Of a stretch of DNA of 64,000 nt, positions 14,768 to 22,303 are shown piece after piece. The stretch covers positions 1 to 64,000 of the forward strand of contig CANQWS010000009.1 of NCBI GenBank assembly GCA_947627615.1, given 5' to 3'. The position numbers were made by a program, and so were the translations under genes. The notes under the pieces were generated by a model. That model was not told the DNA's origin and made no database searches. It was given only the letters and a program-made list of their open reading frames with translations. This DNA is from an uncultured Muribaculaceae bacterium (GTDB lineage: Bacteria > Bacteroidota > Bacteroidia > Bacteroidales > Muribaculaceae). The first letter of the stretch is position 1, and each line of letters begins with the position of its first letter.

Positions 14768-15894
14768 CTCATTCTTGACTCATAGTCCTCAAAGGTGAAA
14801 CGGCGCAGATAGCTGCAGTTGCCTTCGGAATCGGAGAAAACGATGTCGGGGTGCTGGAGGCCGTTGAACATTGTGGTCTTGACAGTGGTGTAATGGTTCA
14901 TGTCCTCGAAGCGGATTCTGTCACCGGCGGCGAGCGGCTCCCTGAAGCTCCACGAGCCGACGAAATCGCCGCTCAGGCAAGAATTGCCGCCCATGCGGTA
15001 GGTGGGCAGAGATTCATCGGGTTCAAGAGCGCCGGTGATAGCCGGCTTGTAGGGCATCTCAAGGCAGTCAGGCATGTGGCATGCGAACGAGGCGTCGATG
15101 ATAGCGGTTTTGACGCCCTGATTCTCAACCACATCCACCACGGACGCCACGAGATCGCCCGTGCGCCAGGTGAAAGCGCTTCCCGGTTCAAGAATCACCT
15201 TCAGCCATGGGTAGCGGGCACGGAAATCAGATATGATCCGGATTAGTGCTTCCGTGTCATAACCTTCGCGTGTCATCAGATGACCGCCACCGAAATTAAC
15301 CCACATCACCTGTTTCAGGTATTTTCCGAACTGGTCCTCGAAAGCCTCGAGGACCTTTGACAGATCTTCGGCCGAGGATTCGCACAGGGCGTGGAAATGC
15401 AGTCCCTCGATATTGTCGGGCAACCGGTCGCCTATCATGTCGGCAGTCACGCCGAAACGCGAGCCGGGCAATGCGGGGTTATAGATGTCGGTTTCTATGA
15501 CCGAGCACTGGGGATTGACCCGCAGACCGGTCGATACACTGCGGTCAAGAGCCCGGGAAGCATACCGCCGGGCCTGGTCGAGCGAGTTGAATGTAATGTG
15601 GCTCGAGCCTTCGAGGAAACTTTCAATGGTGGCGTCAGTGTAGGCCGGGCAATATGTATGGGCCTTGGTACCGAGATATTTGTTTCCGAGCGCAAGTTCG
15701 TTGAGCGAAGACGCGGTGAACCTGAAGCCGTATTCCTTTATGATGTGAAACGTGCGCCACAAGGCATTTGCTTTGAAAGCCATGATTATTTCCGCGCCGG
15801 AGCGCCGACGCACATCGTCGATGAGAGCCAGGTTTCTGCGGAGTTTGTCCTCGTAAACAATATAATATGGAGTCGGTAGCTGGGATTCTTTCAT
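14764..15894 (-). CDS. nspC: Carboxynorspermidine / carboxyspermidine decarboxylase
   Basis: 376 aa PLP-dependent alanine-racemase-fold decarboxylase. The PLP lysine lies in IIMAFKANALW. Other family marks are LHFHALCES, WVNFGGGHLMTREGYD, ILEPGSAFTW, and the C-terminal MGGNSCLSGDFVGSW holding the active-site cysteine and aspartate. These distinguish NspC from LysA and ornithine decarboxylases. It removes CO2 from carboxy(nor)spermidine to make (nor)spermidine in the alternative bacterial polyamine route. The partner dehydrogenase is not in this window. It sits 3 nt after pcrA and overlaps the next gene, so it belongs to the repair-gene operon. Confidence 0.9.
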   Translation of the reverse strand: MKESQLPTPYYIVYEDKLRRNLALIDDVRRRSGAEIIMAFKANALWRTFHIIKEYGFRFTASSLNELALGNKYLGTKAHTYCPAYTDATIESFLEGSSHITFNSLDQARRYASRALDRSVSTGLRVNPQCSVIETDIYNPALPGSRFGVTADMIGDRLPDNIEGLHFHALCESSAEDLSKVLEAFEDQFGKYLKQVMWVNFGGGHLMTREGYDTEALIRIISDFRARYPWLKVILEPGSAFTWRTGDLVASVVDVVENQGVKTAIIDASFACHMPDCLEMPYKPAITGALEPDESLPTYRMGGNSCLSGDFVGSWSFREPLAAGDRIRFEDMNHYTTVKTTMFNGLQHPDIVFSDSEGNCSYLRRFTFEDYESRMS

Positions 15895-15897
15895 GCT

Positions 15898-18282
15898 CTA
15901 AGACTGTTTTAATATGGAGAAACGCGCATATTCGAGAAGAAGCACACGTTGTCCGGTATTGTCGAAACTTACCGTGATGCGGGCATCACTTCTTGACGCA
16001 TCGACCATGGTTATGGTACCACGACCGAAACGCTCGTGTTCAATCACCATACCTTCGGCGAGTTCGCTGACGGAATGTTTGCCCTCGACGGAGCGTTTGG
16101 CGGGTGCCGGTTTCTTTTCCTGCGGGAGCCAGCGGGAGGGATTTCTTTTCTCGGTCGGACTGCGGTGATTGCCATAGACCGTTGACGAATGAAAGGAATC
16201 GGCAAACGAATCGAAACGCCCCGGTCCCGGACCTAAAGTGGCTCCGGAGGTGAGACTGAGGTACTTCGGATCAATATCCCGGAGGAATCTGGAAGGCGAG
16301 CAGGTTGCAGTCTGCCCGTTGCGGTAACGCGAAGAGGCGTAGCTCATCATGCAGAAGTTTTTGGCACGCGTGAGAGCCACGTAGAGAAGCCGACGCTCTT
16401 CCTCCACTTCCTGAAATCCTGTAGCCATTGATGACGGGAAAAGCTCTTCCTCCACACCAACGATGAACACGTTGTTGAATTCCAGACCTTTGGCCGCATG
16501 AACGGTCATGAGGGTCACGCGCTCCATCACTCCGTCATCGGCATCCTTGGAGTCCTGATCCGTGGCCAAAGAGACCTCTCCCATGAAATCGGAGAGCGAG
16601 AGATTGTCGCTGCCTTCCTCCAGACGGTTGGTTATGAACTCCTTGACTCCGGAAAGAAGCTCATTGAGGTTTTCCTGCTTCGACAGATTCTCAGGTGTAC
16701 GGTCGGAGAGCAGCATGGTCAGCAGATGCGTATCGGCGATGATTCTCCGGGCAAGGTCCTCGGCATTCGCACCTTCGGCATTCATCTGCACGAAATTGGA
16801 AATGAGCGAATGAAAGTCACGGAGCTTGCGGGCGGTTCCGGCGTTCACACCGGGATTGTATATCTCGAGGTCGCTTATAACCTCCCAGATGCTGACCTTT
16901 GAGTCGGTAGCCGCGCGCATGAGTTTGTTGACCGTGGTCTCCCCTATTCCGCGGGCCGGGAAATTTATGATACGGCGCAGGGCCTCGTCGTCGTTCGGAT
17001 TCACGGCAAGACGGAAATAGGCCAGCGCGTCTTTCACTTCCTTGCGCTGATAGAACGAGAGTCCGCCATAGATGCGGTAGGGTATGTTACGTTTCCTGAG
17101 TGATTCCTCAAGCACGCGGCTCTGGGCATTGGTGCGGTAGAGTATTGCGAAGTCCTCATAACTGTCATGGGTCTGCATCTTTACCTGCGAGATGCGGTTG
17201 GCCACGAGATAGCCTTCTTCGAAATCGCTGTAGCTCTGGACCACTTCAATGCGCTGGCCCGGTGCATTGCGGGAGAAAACCTTTTTCTTGATCTGCTGTG
17301 TGTTCTTTTCAATCAGCGAGTTTGCAGCATTTATGATGTTCTGGGTTGAACGGTAATTCTGTTCCAGTTTGAAAGTGGCGAGCTCGGGATAGCTCCGCTT
17401 CAGATTCAGGATATTGCCGATGTTGGCTCCGCGGAAAGAGTAGATGCTCTGGGCGTCGTCGCCCACCACACAAAGGCTATGGCTCTCCTTGCAAATCTGC
17501 GAGACAATCACATGCTGGGCGAAATTAGTGTCCTGATACTCGTCGACAAGCACATAACGGAAATATTCCTGATAGTGATGCAGGAGGTCAGGGTTGTCAC
17601 GCAGAAGCACGTTGGTGTAATAGAGAAGGTCATCGAAATCCATGGCCGACGCGGCAAAACAGCGGTCGCGGTAGTTGCGGTAGACGGCATAGATCATTGG
17701 GCGCCGTGACTTCCGGTCAGCCTCCATCACATCTTCCAGAGTGGAATATTTCTCAGGCGAGATGAGGGCGTTTTTTGCCGAAGATATGGCCGAAAGGACT
17801 ATGTTGGGCTTATAAATCTTGTCATCAAGATCCATCTCCCTGATGATTGACTTGACGAGCGATTTGCTGTCGGCGGTGTCATAGATGGTGAAGTTGCTCT
17901 TGAAGCCAAGACGTTCGGAATTGGCGCGCAGAAGTCTGAGGAATATGGAATGGAACGTGCCCATCCAGAGCCGGGAAGCCGTGCGTTCGCCCACGAGCTG
18001 CTGAATGCGCTCGCGCATTTCGCGGGCAGCCTTGTTGGTGAAAGTGAGCGCGAGTATGCGCCACGGCTCGTAGCCGTTGTTGAGCAGATGGACAATCTTG
18101 TAGGTAAGTACGCGGGTCTTGCCGGAGCCAGCGCCGGCTATGACAAGCGCAGGACCGTCAGTGTACATCACAGCTTCGCGCTGCTGTTCGTTGAGTTTGT
18201 CGAGATAATCCTCCACAGTGGTTATTTTCGGGAAAGAGAATTTTTTTACTAAATCAGGATTCAGGTGCGGAAGCGATGTCAC
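15898..18282 (-). CDS. pcrA: UvrD/PcrA-type superfamily 1 DNA helicase
   Basis: 794 aa. Motifs in order: LNEQQREAV (Q), GAGSGKTRVL (Walker A, about 51-60), TFTNKAAREMRER (Ia), VLVDEYQDTNFAQ (II), VVGDDAQSIYSFRGA (III), LEQNYRST (IV), VTLMTVHAAKGLEFNNVF (V) and EEERRLLYVALTRA (VI). The C-terminal ~60 residues form the Tudor-like RNA-polymerase-binding fold of PcrA/UvrD (GMVIEHERFGRGTI). It unwinds 3'-tailed DNA in excision repair and at stalled replication or transcription. The ATG overlaps the upstream pseudouridine synthase gene by 29 nt; no later ATG precedes the Q motif, so this start is kept. Confidence 0.95.
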   Translation of the reverse strand: MTSLPHLNPDLVKKFSFPKITTVEDYLDKLNEQQREAVMYTDGPALVIAGAGSGKTRVLTYKIVHLLNNGYEPWRILALTFTNKAAREMRERIQQLVGERTASRLWMGTFHSIFLRLLRANSERLGFKSNFTIYDTADSKSLVKSIIREMDLDDKIYKPNIVLSAISSAKNALISPEKYSTLEDVMEADRKSRRPMIYAVYRNYRDRCFAASAMDFDDLLYYTNVLLRDNPDLLHHYQEYFRYVLVDEYQDTNFAQHVIVSQICKESHSLCVVGDDAQSIYSFRGANIGNILNLKRSYPELATFKLEQNYRSTQNIINAANSLIEKNTQQIKKKVFSRNAPGQRIEVVQSYSDFEEGYLVANRISQVKMQTHDSYEDFAILYRTNAQSRVLEESLRKRNIPYRIYGGLSFYQRKEVKDALAYFRLAVNPNDDEALRRIINFPARGIGETTVNKLMRAATDSKVSIWEVISDLEIYNPGVNAGTARKLRDFHSLISNFVQMNAEGANAEDLARRIIADTHLLTMLLSDRTPENLSKQENLNELLSGVKEFITNRLEEGSDNLSLSDFMGEVSLATDQDSKDADDGVMERVTLMTVHAAKGLEFNNVFIVGVEEELFPSSMATGFQEVEEERRLLYVALTRAKNFCMMSYASSRYRNGQTATCSPSRFLRDIDPKYLSLTSGATLGPGPGRFDSFADSFHSSTVYGNHRSPTEKRNPSRWLPQEKKPAPAKRSVEGKHSVSELAEGMVIEHERFGRGTITMVDASRSDARITVSFDNTGQRVLLLEYARFSILKQS

Positions 18283-18943
18283 CGAAGGCCCGCCAGAGGT
18301 TATCGTCAGGCACTGGTGCCGTGACCGATATCATCCTGTGGCTCACGGGATGCTCGAATTCTATCTTATAGGCCTGCAACGAGATGGAACCGTCAGGGTT
18401 GGAACGCTTGTCGCCATATTTGAGGTCACCCCTTATGGGGCATCCGATAGCGGCAAGCTGCACACGGATCTGGTGCTTGCGTCCGGTCTCGAGATTGACC
18501 TCAAGAAGATGATAACGGTCAGACGAGGCTATGAGTCTGTAACTCAGGGCTGCTTCCTTGGCGCCGGCTTTGGGCGTCAACGACGCATAGCTCTTGTTGT
18601 TGCGCTCAACGGAGGTTATATAATGCTGCAGCCTGTCTTCCTGCTTCGGGGGCATGAAACGGGTTATGGCCCGGTAGGTCTTGCGGACCTGTCCGTTACG
18701 GAACATCTCGTTGAGCCGTGACAGGGCCTTGGATGTCTTTGCAAAGACCACGAGGCCCCATACAGGACGGTCAAGACGGTGGACCACTCCGCAGAACACA
18801 TTGCCCGGCTTGGAATATTTCTCCTTCAGATAGCGCCGGACGGTCTCGACCAGTGGCTCATCGCCGGTCTTGTCGCCCTGCACTATCTCGCCGGGAAATT
18901 TATTGACGATTATAAGATGATTATCCTCGTAGATTACTTCCAT
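18254..18943 (-). CDS. RluA family pseudouridine synthase
   Basis: 229 aa, catalytic domain only, with no S4 RNA-binding domain. The catalytic aspartate is in GVVHRLDRPVWGLVVFAKT; most relatives have RxTSGL where this protein has RPVWGL. Later marks are the KTYRAI strand and LETGRKHQIRVQLAAIGCPIRGDLKYG (the family's GRTHQIR-like motif with K). It isomerises uridines in rRNA or tRNA in the cytosol; the target base is not predictable. It is the first gene of the pcrA-nspC-GT2-radC operon, behind a good promoter, and its 3' end overlaps pcrA. Confidence 0.9.
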   Translation of the reverse strand: MEVIYEDNHLIIVNKFPGEIVQGDKTGDEPLVETVRRYLKEKYSKPGNVFCGVVHRLDRPVWGLVVFAKTSKALSRLNEMFRNGQVRKTYRAITRFMPPKQEDRLQHYITSVERNNKSYASLTPKAGAKEAALSYRLIASSDRYHLLEVNLETGRKHQIRVQLAAIGCPIRGDLKYGDKRSNPDGSISLQAYKIEFEHPVSHRMISVTAPVPDDNLWRAFGDIASAPES

Positions 18944-18948
18944 AACCG

Positions 18949-18980
18949 CAAATTTAGCGAAATTTCACCGTATCCGCAAC
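18949..18980 (-). promoter_or_regulatory. Promoter of pseudouridine synthase-pcrA-nspC-radC operon
   Basis: On the minus strand, GTTG (18977-18980) and TAAATTTG (18949-18956) are 20 nt apart. Transcription would start within about 10 nt of the ATG at 18943, giving a very short or nearly leaderless mRNA. Confidence 0.6.
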
Positions 18981-19000
18981 CCAAAATATAAGGACGCGGC

Positions 19001-20623
19001 CTAATAATCATAGAGCAGCTCATAGCTCAGGACATAAAGCACGGCTCCGTTGCCTCCGGTGAAATAATCGCCGTATTTGCTTGCCGACGCTGTCAGCAGC
19101 AGATATTTCGGGACGCGGTCCGTGGATTTATAGTCAAGCTTGATGACCACATCGGTGTAATCGGGCATGGTGTTGCCGGAGGTCATCTCGCCGTAGGCTA
19201 TGACACCCGAGTTGTCGCGGTCAAAGAGCTGGCGGTCCGAGGGTTTGGTCCTGATCTCGTAAGGCTGGTCCCAGTCTCCGAGCGCGCACCAGACGATGCA
19301 TGTGTCAGGCTCGCCCATCATGTGGGTGAAATCAGGGTTGGACTTGCTGACATGAGTTATGGGAGCCGTCACATAGCGCACACGTGCTTTCACAGCCGTG
19401 GGCCGGCGAGTAAAGGGTCGTCCGAATGCGAGGACGCCGTTTGTACCGTCGGTCCTGACGTATGAGCCTGCGAACAGATTTCCCGCGGCGAGCTTGCCAA
19501 GGATACTTACGCCCACAAATTTGGTCTGGAGCATGGCGCCGGCATAGCCTGTGGATGAATTCGGATTGTCGATGGGCACGGTGTTGCTCTGGCCTATGGT
19601 CGCCGCTCCGCGGTTTCCGGTATCCCAGAACGATTCACCGTCGGCGCTCCACGGGTTCCAGACGCGGCCGTTCAGCCACCACTGCGTGAAATCGGAATTG
19701 GGCAACTGGACATTGGTCTCCGTGGTGAATGTCACCTCGGCACTGTGGTCCTCCCCGCTCGTGGCTCTGGCCACATAACGGGTATCGGCCTGAAGGTGAC
19801 GCAGACATGCCGAGAGGCTGCCGCCGTTGTGAGTTATCCAGTCCGACGGAACCTGAGTCCATTCCTCGACGGATGCCAGACGGTATTCGAATCCGTTCTG
19901 CTTGCCACTCTCGGCATTGGCATATAGCCAAGCCACATTGGTCCATGCATCCACGCGGTCCATCTCGACACTGACGTCGGTCTGGCCTATGCTTATGGTC
20001 CACTCGACGGTCTGGCCGAACTCGGTGACACGGACCGTGACGGGCGAAGAGAAGTCAACGTTCTCGCCTTTGAGGTCGGGAGTCATAACTGCCGAAAGGC
20101 CTCCGAGTTTTATGGACGAAACATGGATGTCAGCAAGATTCTGGCCTGTGGGGACGAGCGCCTTGACCGTGTGGTTCTCAACGTCGATCTGCGAGGCGCC
20201 CACCTGTGACGAAACCGTGAAGTAACGTTCTATTGTCTGTTCGGCCACTATGGACCACTGGAATGTGCGGTCATACATGCCGAGGGTGAGGGTCATGGGT
20301 TCCGACAGGTCGAGTTCCGCGGGAAGAGATTCAGGCGAAATCATTACGGAGCCTTCGGACAGAGAGTAGTCAGAGAGCGGCACACGCTTTATATCGGCCC
20401 ACTCCGAAAGATTGACGGTGACCGTGCGGGCGGCCGAGTCTATCTCCGTGGCGGAGGAAAGCAAGGGATGACCTTCACGATCGGTATCGGCCACTTCAAA
20501 TTTATCAAACACCGGCTGGACCCACGGATAAGGCAGATTGTTGCTTATGCAGGAGCCGAGCGCTACGGCCACAGCAACCGCCGGCAGAATAAACGCTTTC
20601 TTTATATGTTTAAATGTGTACAC
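19001..20623 (-). CDS. PCMD domain lipoprotein
   Basis: 540 aa starting at GTG 20623, with AGGAATAG just upstream. The lipoprotein signal has lipobox LGSC (AVAVAVALGSC). Residues ~40-220 are two beta-rich repeats (DYSLSEGSVMISPESLP; VSSIKLGGLSAVMTPDL) of the kind that precede PCMD domains. A fibronectin-like segment follows, and from about 305 comes the putative carbohydrate metabolism domain (LPNSDFTQWW ... WDTGNRG ... SYVRTDGTNGVLAFGRPFTRRP). The domain is a predicted carbohydrate-binding jelly roll at the surface; no enzyme activity is shown. It is the last gene of a four-gene operon, with a 14-nt overlap with the beta-barrel gene before it. Confidence 0.8.
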   Translation of the reverse strand: MYTFKHIKKAFILPAVAVAVALGSCISNNLPYPWVQPVFDKFEVADTDREGHPLLSSATEIDSAARTVTVNLSEWADIKRVPLSDYSLSEGSVMISPESLPAELDLSEPMTLTLGMYDRTFQWSIVAEQTIERYFTVSSQVGASQIDVENHTVKALVPTGQNLADIHVSSIKLGGLSAVMTPDLKGENVDFSSPVTVRVTEFGQTVEWTISIGQTDVSVEMDRVDAWTNVAWLYANAESGKQNGFEYRLASVEEWTQVPSDWITHNGGSLSACLRHLQADTRYVARATSGEDHSAEVTFTTETNVQLPNSDFTQWWLNGRVWNPWSADGESFWDTGNRGAATIGQSNTVPIDNPNSSTGYAGAMLQTKFVGVSILGKLAAGNLFAGSYVRTDGTNGVLAFGRPFTRRPTAVKARVRYVTAPITHVSKSNPDFTHMMGEPDTCIVWCALGDWDQPYEIRTKPSDRQLFDRDNSGVIAYGEMTSGNTMPDYTDVVIKLDYKSTDRVPKYLLLTASASKYGDYFTGGNGAVLYVLSYELLYDY

Positions 20624-21479
20624 CTATTCCTAAATTGATGTTAAACAAATTGAATCTGAAATTTGCCCCGCTGCTGAACCGGGAACCTTCCTCCACGCCG
20701 TCGGTCATCTGCTTCTCGTTGGTGAAGTGGATTCCGAAAACGCCGAAGGAAACATTGAAGCTGAACGAGTCCATGATGAACACGCAAAGACCCGGGCTGA
20801 AATTCAGGGCAACCTCGGTCATGTCAGTGCGGGTGTCGCGAATCTTGTTGTCATACGGACGCTTGAATCTAGACGAGCCGCTGCCAAAAGAAAGGCAAGC
20901 CTCATTGAACACCGCGAAACGCTTGGCTCTGGACAGGCCCACGTAGTTGCGGTAGAATATGCCCATGCTGTACTTGTTGGAGCTGTAGCTGATGTCATGG
21001 ATATCGAAGCTCAGGTCCTCGCCCATGTTGAATCCGAAATGCTCGAGAGCCGCATCGGCACGGGTGTAGGAAAATTTCAGACCTATGCACTGGTTGTCAC
21101 GGATGAAGTAACCGATTGTAGGACGGATCGCATACTGCTTGCCGTCGAAACTCAGGTCCTTGACAGCCTGAAGGACTTCGATGTCATTGGCGTCAAACTC
21201 TCCGTAGGAGGCCATGATGCCGAACAGCCACTGTTTTCGCGGAATAAAAAGATAGTTGAACAGACCTCTGTCATAACGTCCGAAATTACGGTCACGAAGC
21301 ACCAGATTGGTGGTGTCGTTGCCCACTATGACTTTTTCGTCGAACTCGGAATAATGCGGATGCCCCTTGACAATGGACGGTAATGATACGGAATCCGTAG
21401 AAACCTTCTGCGAGGCGCCTGCCGACAGGCCCGCTGTCAATATTGCTAAGGCAGTCAATGCCGTGGATAAAATTCTCAT
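20610..21479 (-). CDS. Outer-membrane beta-barrel protein A of DUF4493/PCMD operon
   Basis: 289 aa with a signal peptide ending AGLSAGASQ. The mature chain alternates short polar turns and amphipathic strands (FIPRKQWLFGIMASYGEF, IGYFIRDNQCIGLKFSYTRAD) and ends with a hydrophobic terminal strand, the layout of a small outer-membrane barrel of the PorT/OmpW-like kind. It is a clear paralogue of the next gene upstream: IPKGQW/IPRKQW, the FIRDNQCIGLKF / FKDNLAAGMKF strand, and FAVFNEACLSFGSG / FGLFNELQLELGGG. It has an extra ~40-residue linker after the signal. It probably assembles or anchors the flanking lipoproteins in the outer membrane, though this is inference. Confidence 0.7.
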   Translation of the reverse strand: MRILSTALTALAILTAGLSAGASQKVSTDSVSLPSIVKGHPHYSEFDEKVIVGNDTTNLVLRDRNFGRYDRGLFNYLFIPRKQWLFGIMASYGEFDANDIEVLQAVKDLSFDGKQYAIRPTIGYFIRDNQCIGLKFSYTRADAALEHFGFNMGEDLSFDIHDISYSSNKYSMGIFYRNYVGLSRAKRFAVFNEACLSFGSGSSRFKRPYDNKIRDTRTDMTEVALNFSPGLCVFIMDSFSFNVSFGVFGIHFTNEKQMTDGVEEGSRFSSGANFRFNLFNINLGIGVHI

Positions 21480-21488
21480 ATCAATTGC

Positions 21489-22244
21489 TTAAATATAGAA
21501 CGCCATGCCGAACTGCACGGAAAAGAGGTTGATTTTAAAGTTGGCATGACGCGAATTGCGCTTGGAAACCTGCACCTGGTCGGTTGTGGCTTTGGTGTGC
21601 TTGTAGCCGAATCCGAGAACGCCGATGTTCACTTCAATGGCCGAGTAGTTGTTGAGAAACATTACGAATCCCGGAGTCAGACCTATGTTGAAGGAAAAGT
21701 TGCTCTCGAAGGTTCCGGTCAGATGCCTGTTGTCGCCCTGTCCGCCGGTATAGTTGGAGTAACGGGTCTGTCCGCCTCCGAGTTCCAGCTGAAGTTCGTT
21801 GAAAAGTCCGAATCGGCGGTTGTTGCCGAACGAAATGTAGTTGCGCAGAACTCCTATGGCATAGTAATTATGGCTGATTCCGTCGAGATGGTCGGCATCA
21901 AACGAGGTCTCCGAGTCAAGAATGAAAGAGCCGTCGTCGAGATTACCCTTGCTTCTCGTGTAGCCGAACTTCATACCGGCGGCAAGATTGTCCTTGAAAG
22001 CATAGAGCAACATGGGCGTAACGCGGAATGTGTAGGCATCGCCGCTAAGATTCTCGAAAATAAAGAACTGGTAGTTGTTCTGGTCACTGTGGGAATAGCC
22101 GACACTGACACCGGTTATCCACTGGCCTTTGGGAATGAACGAAATCTGTTCAATATCCCGTTTGAAATGCTCCTGCGCCATGACTCCGGCAGGCAGAAGC
22201 ACTGCAAGTATCATGAGAGCTATGATTCTGGTCGCTTTTATCAT
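21489..22244 (-). CDS. Outer-membrane beta-barrel protein B of DUF4493/PCMD operon
   Basis: 251 aa with a cleavable signal (ALMILAVLLPAGVMA) and a mature chain of about eight to ten amphipathic strands ending FSVQFGMAFYI, the aromatic-terminated last strand of an outer-membrane barrel. It is paralogous to the gene 9 nt downstream. The pair lies between two DUF4493/PCMD-type lipoproteins in one operon. Role unknown; a porin or a secretion-accessory barrel is possible, and the constant pairing favours the latter. Confidence 0.7.
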   Translation of the reverse strand: MIKATRIIALMILAVLLPAGVMAQEHFKRDIEQISFIPKGQWITGVSVGYSHSDQNNYQFFIFENLSGDAYTFRVTPMLLYAFKDNLAAGMKFGYTRSKGNLDDGSFILDSETSFDADHLDGISHNYYAIGVLRNYISFGNNRRFGLFNELQLELGGGQTRYSNYTGGQGDNRHLTGTFESNFSFNIGLTPGFVMFLNNYSAIEVNIGVLGFGYKHTKATTDQVQVSKRNSRHANFKINLFSVQFGMAFYI

Positions 22245-22303
22245 TGGTTGTTTAGTTATGTGATTCGTGACTGGTTGCTGTTGTTAACAAGTTTACGGTT
22301 TTG

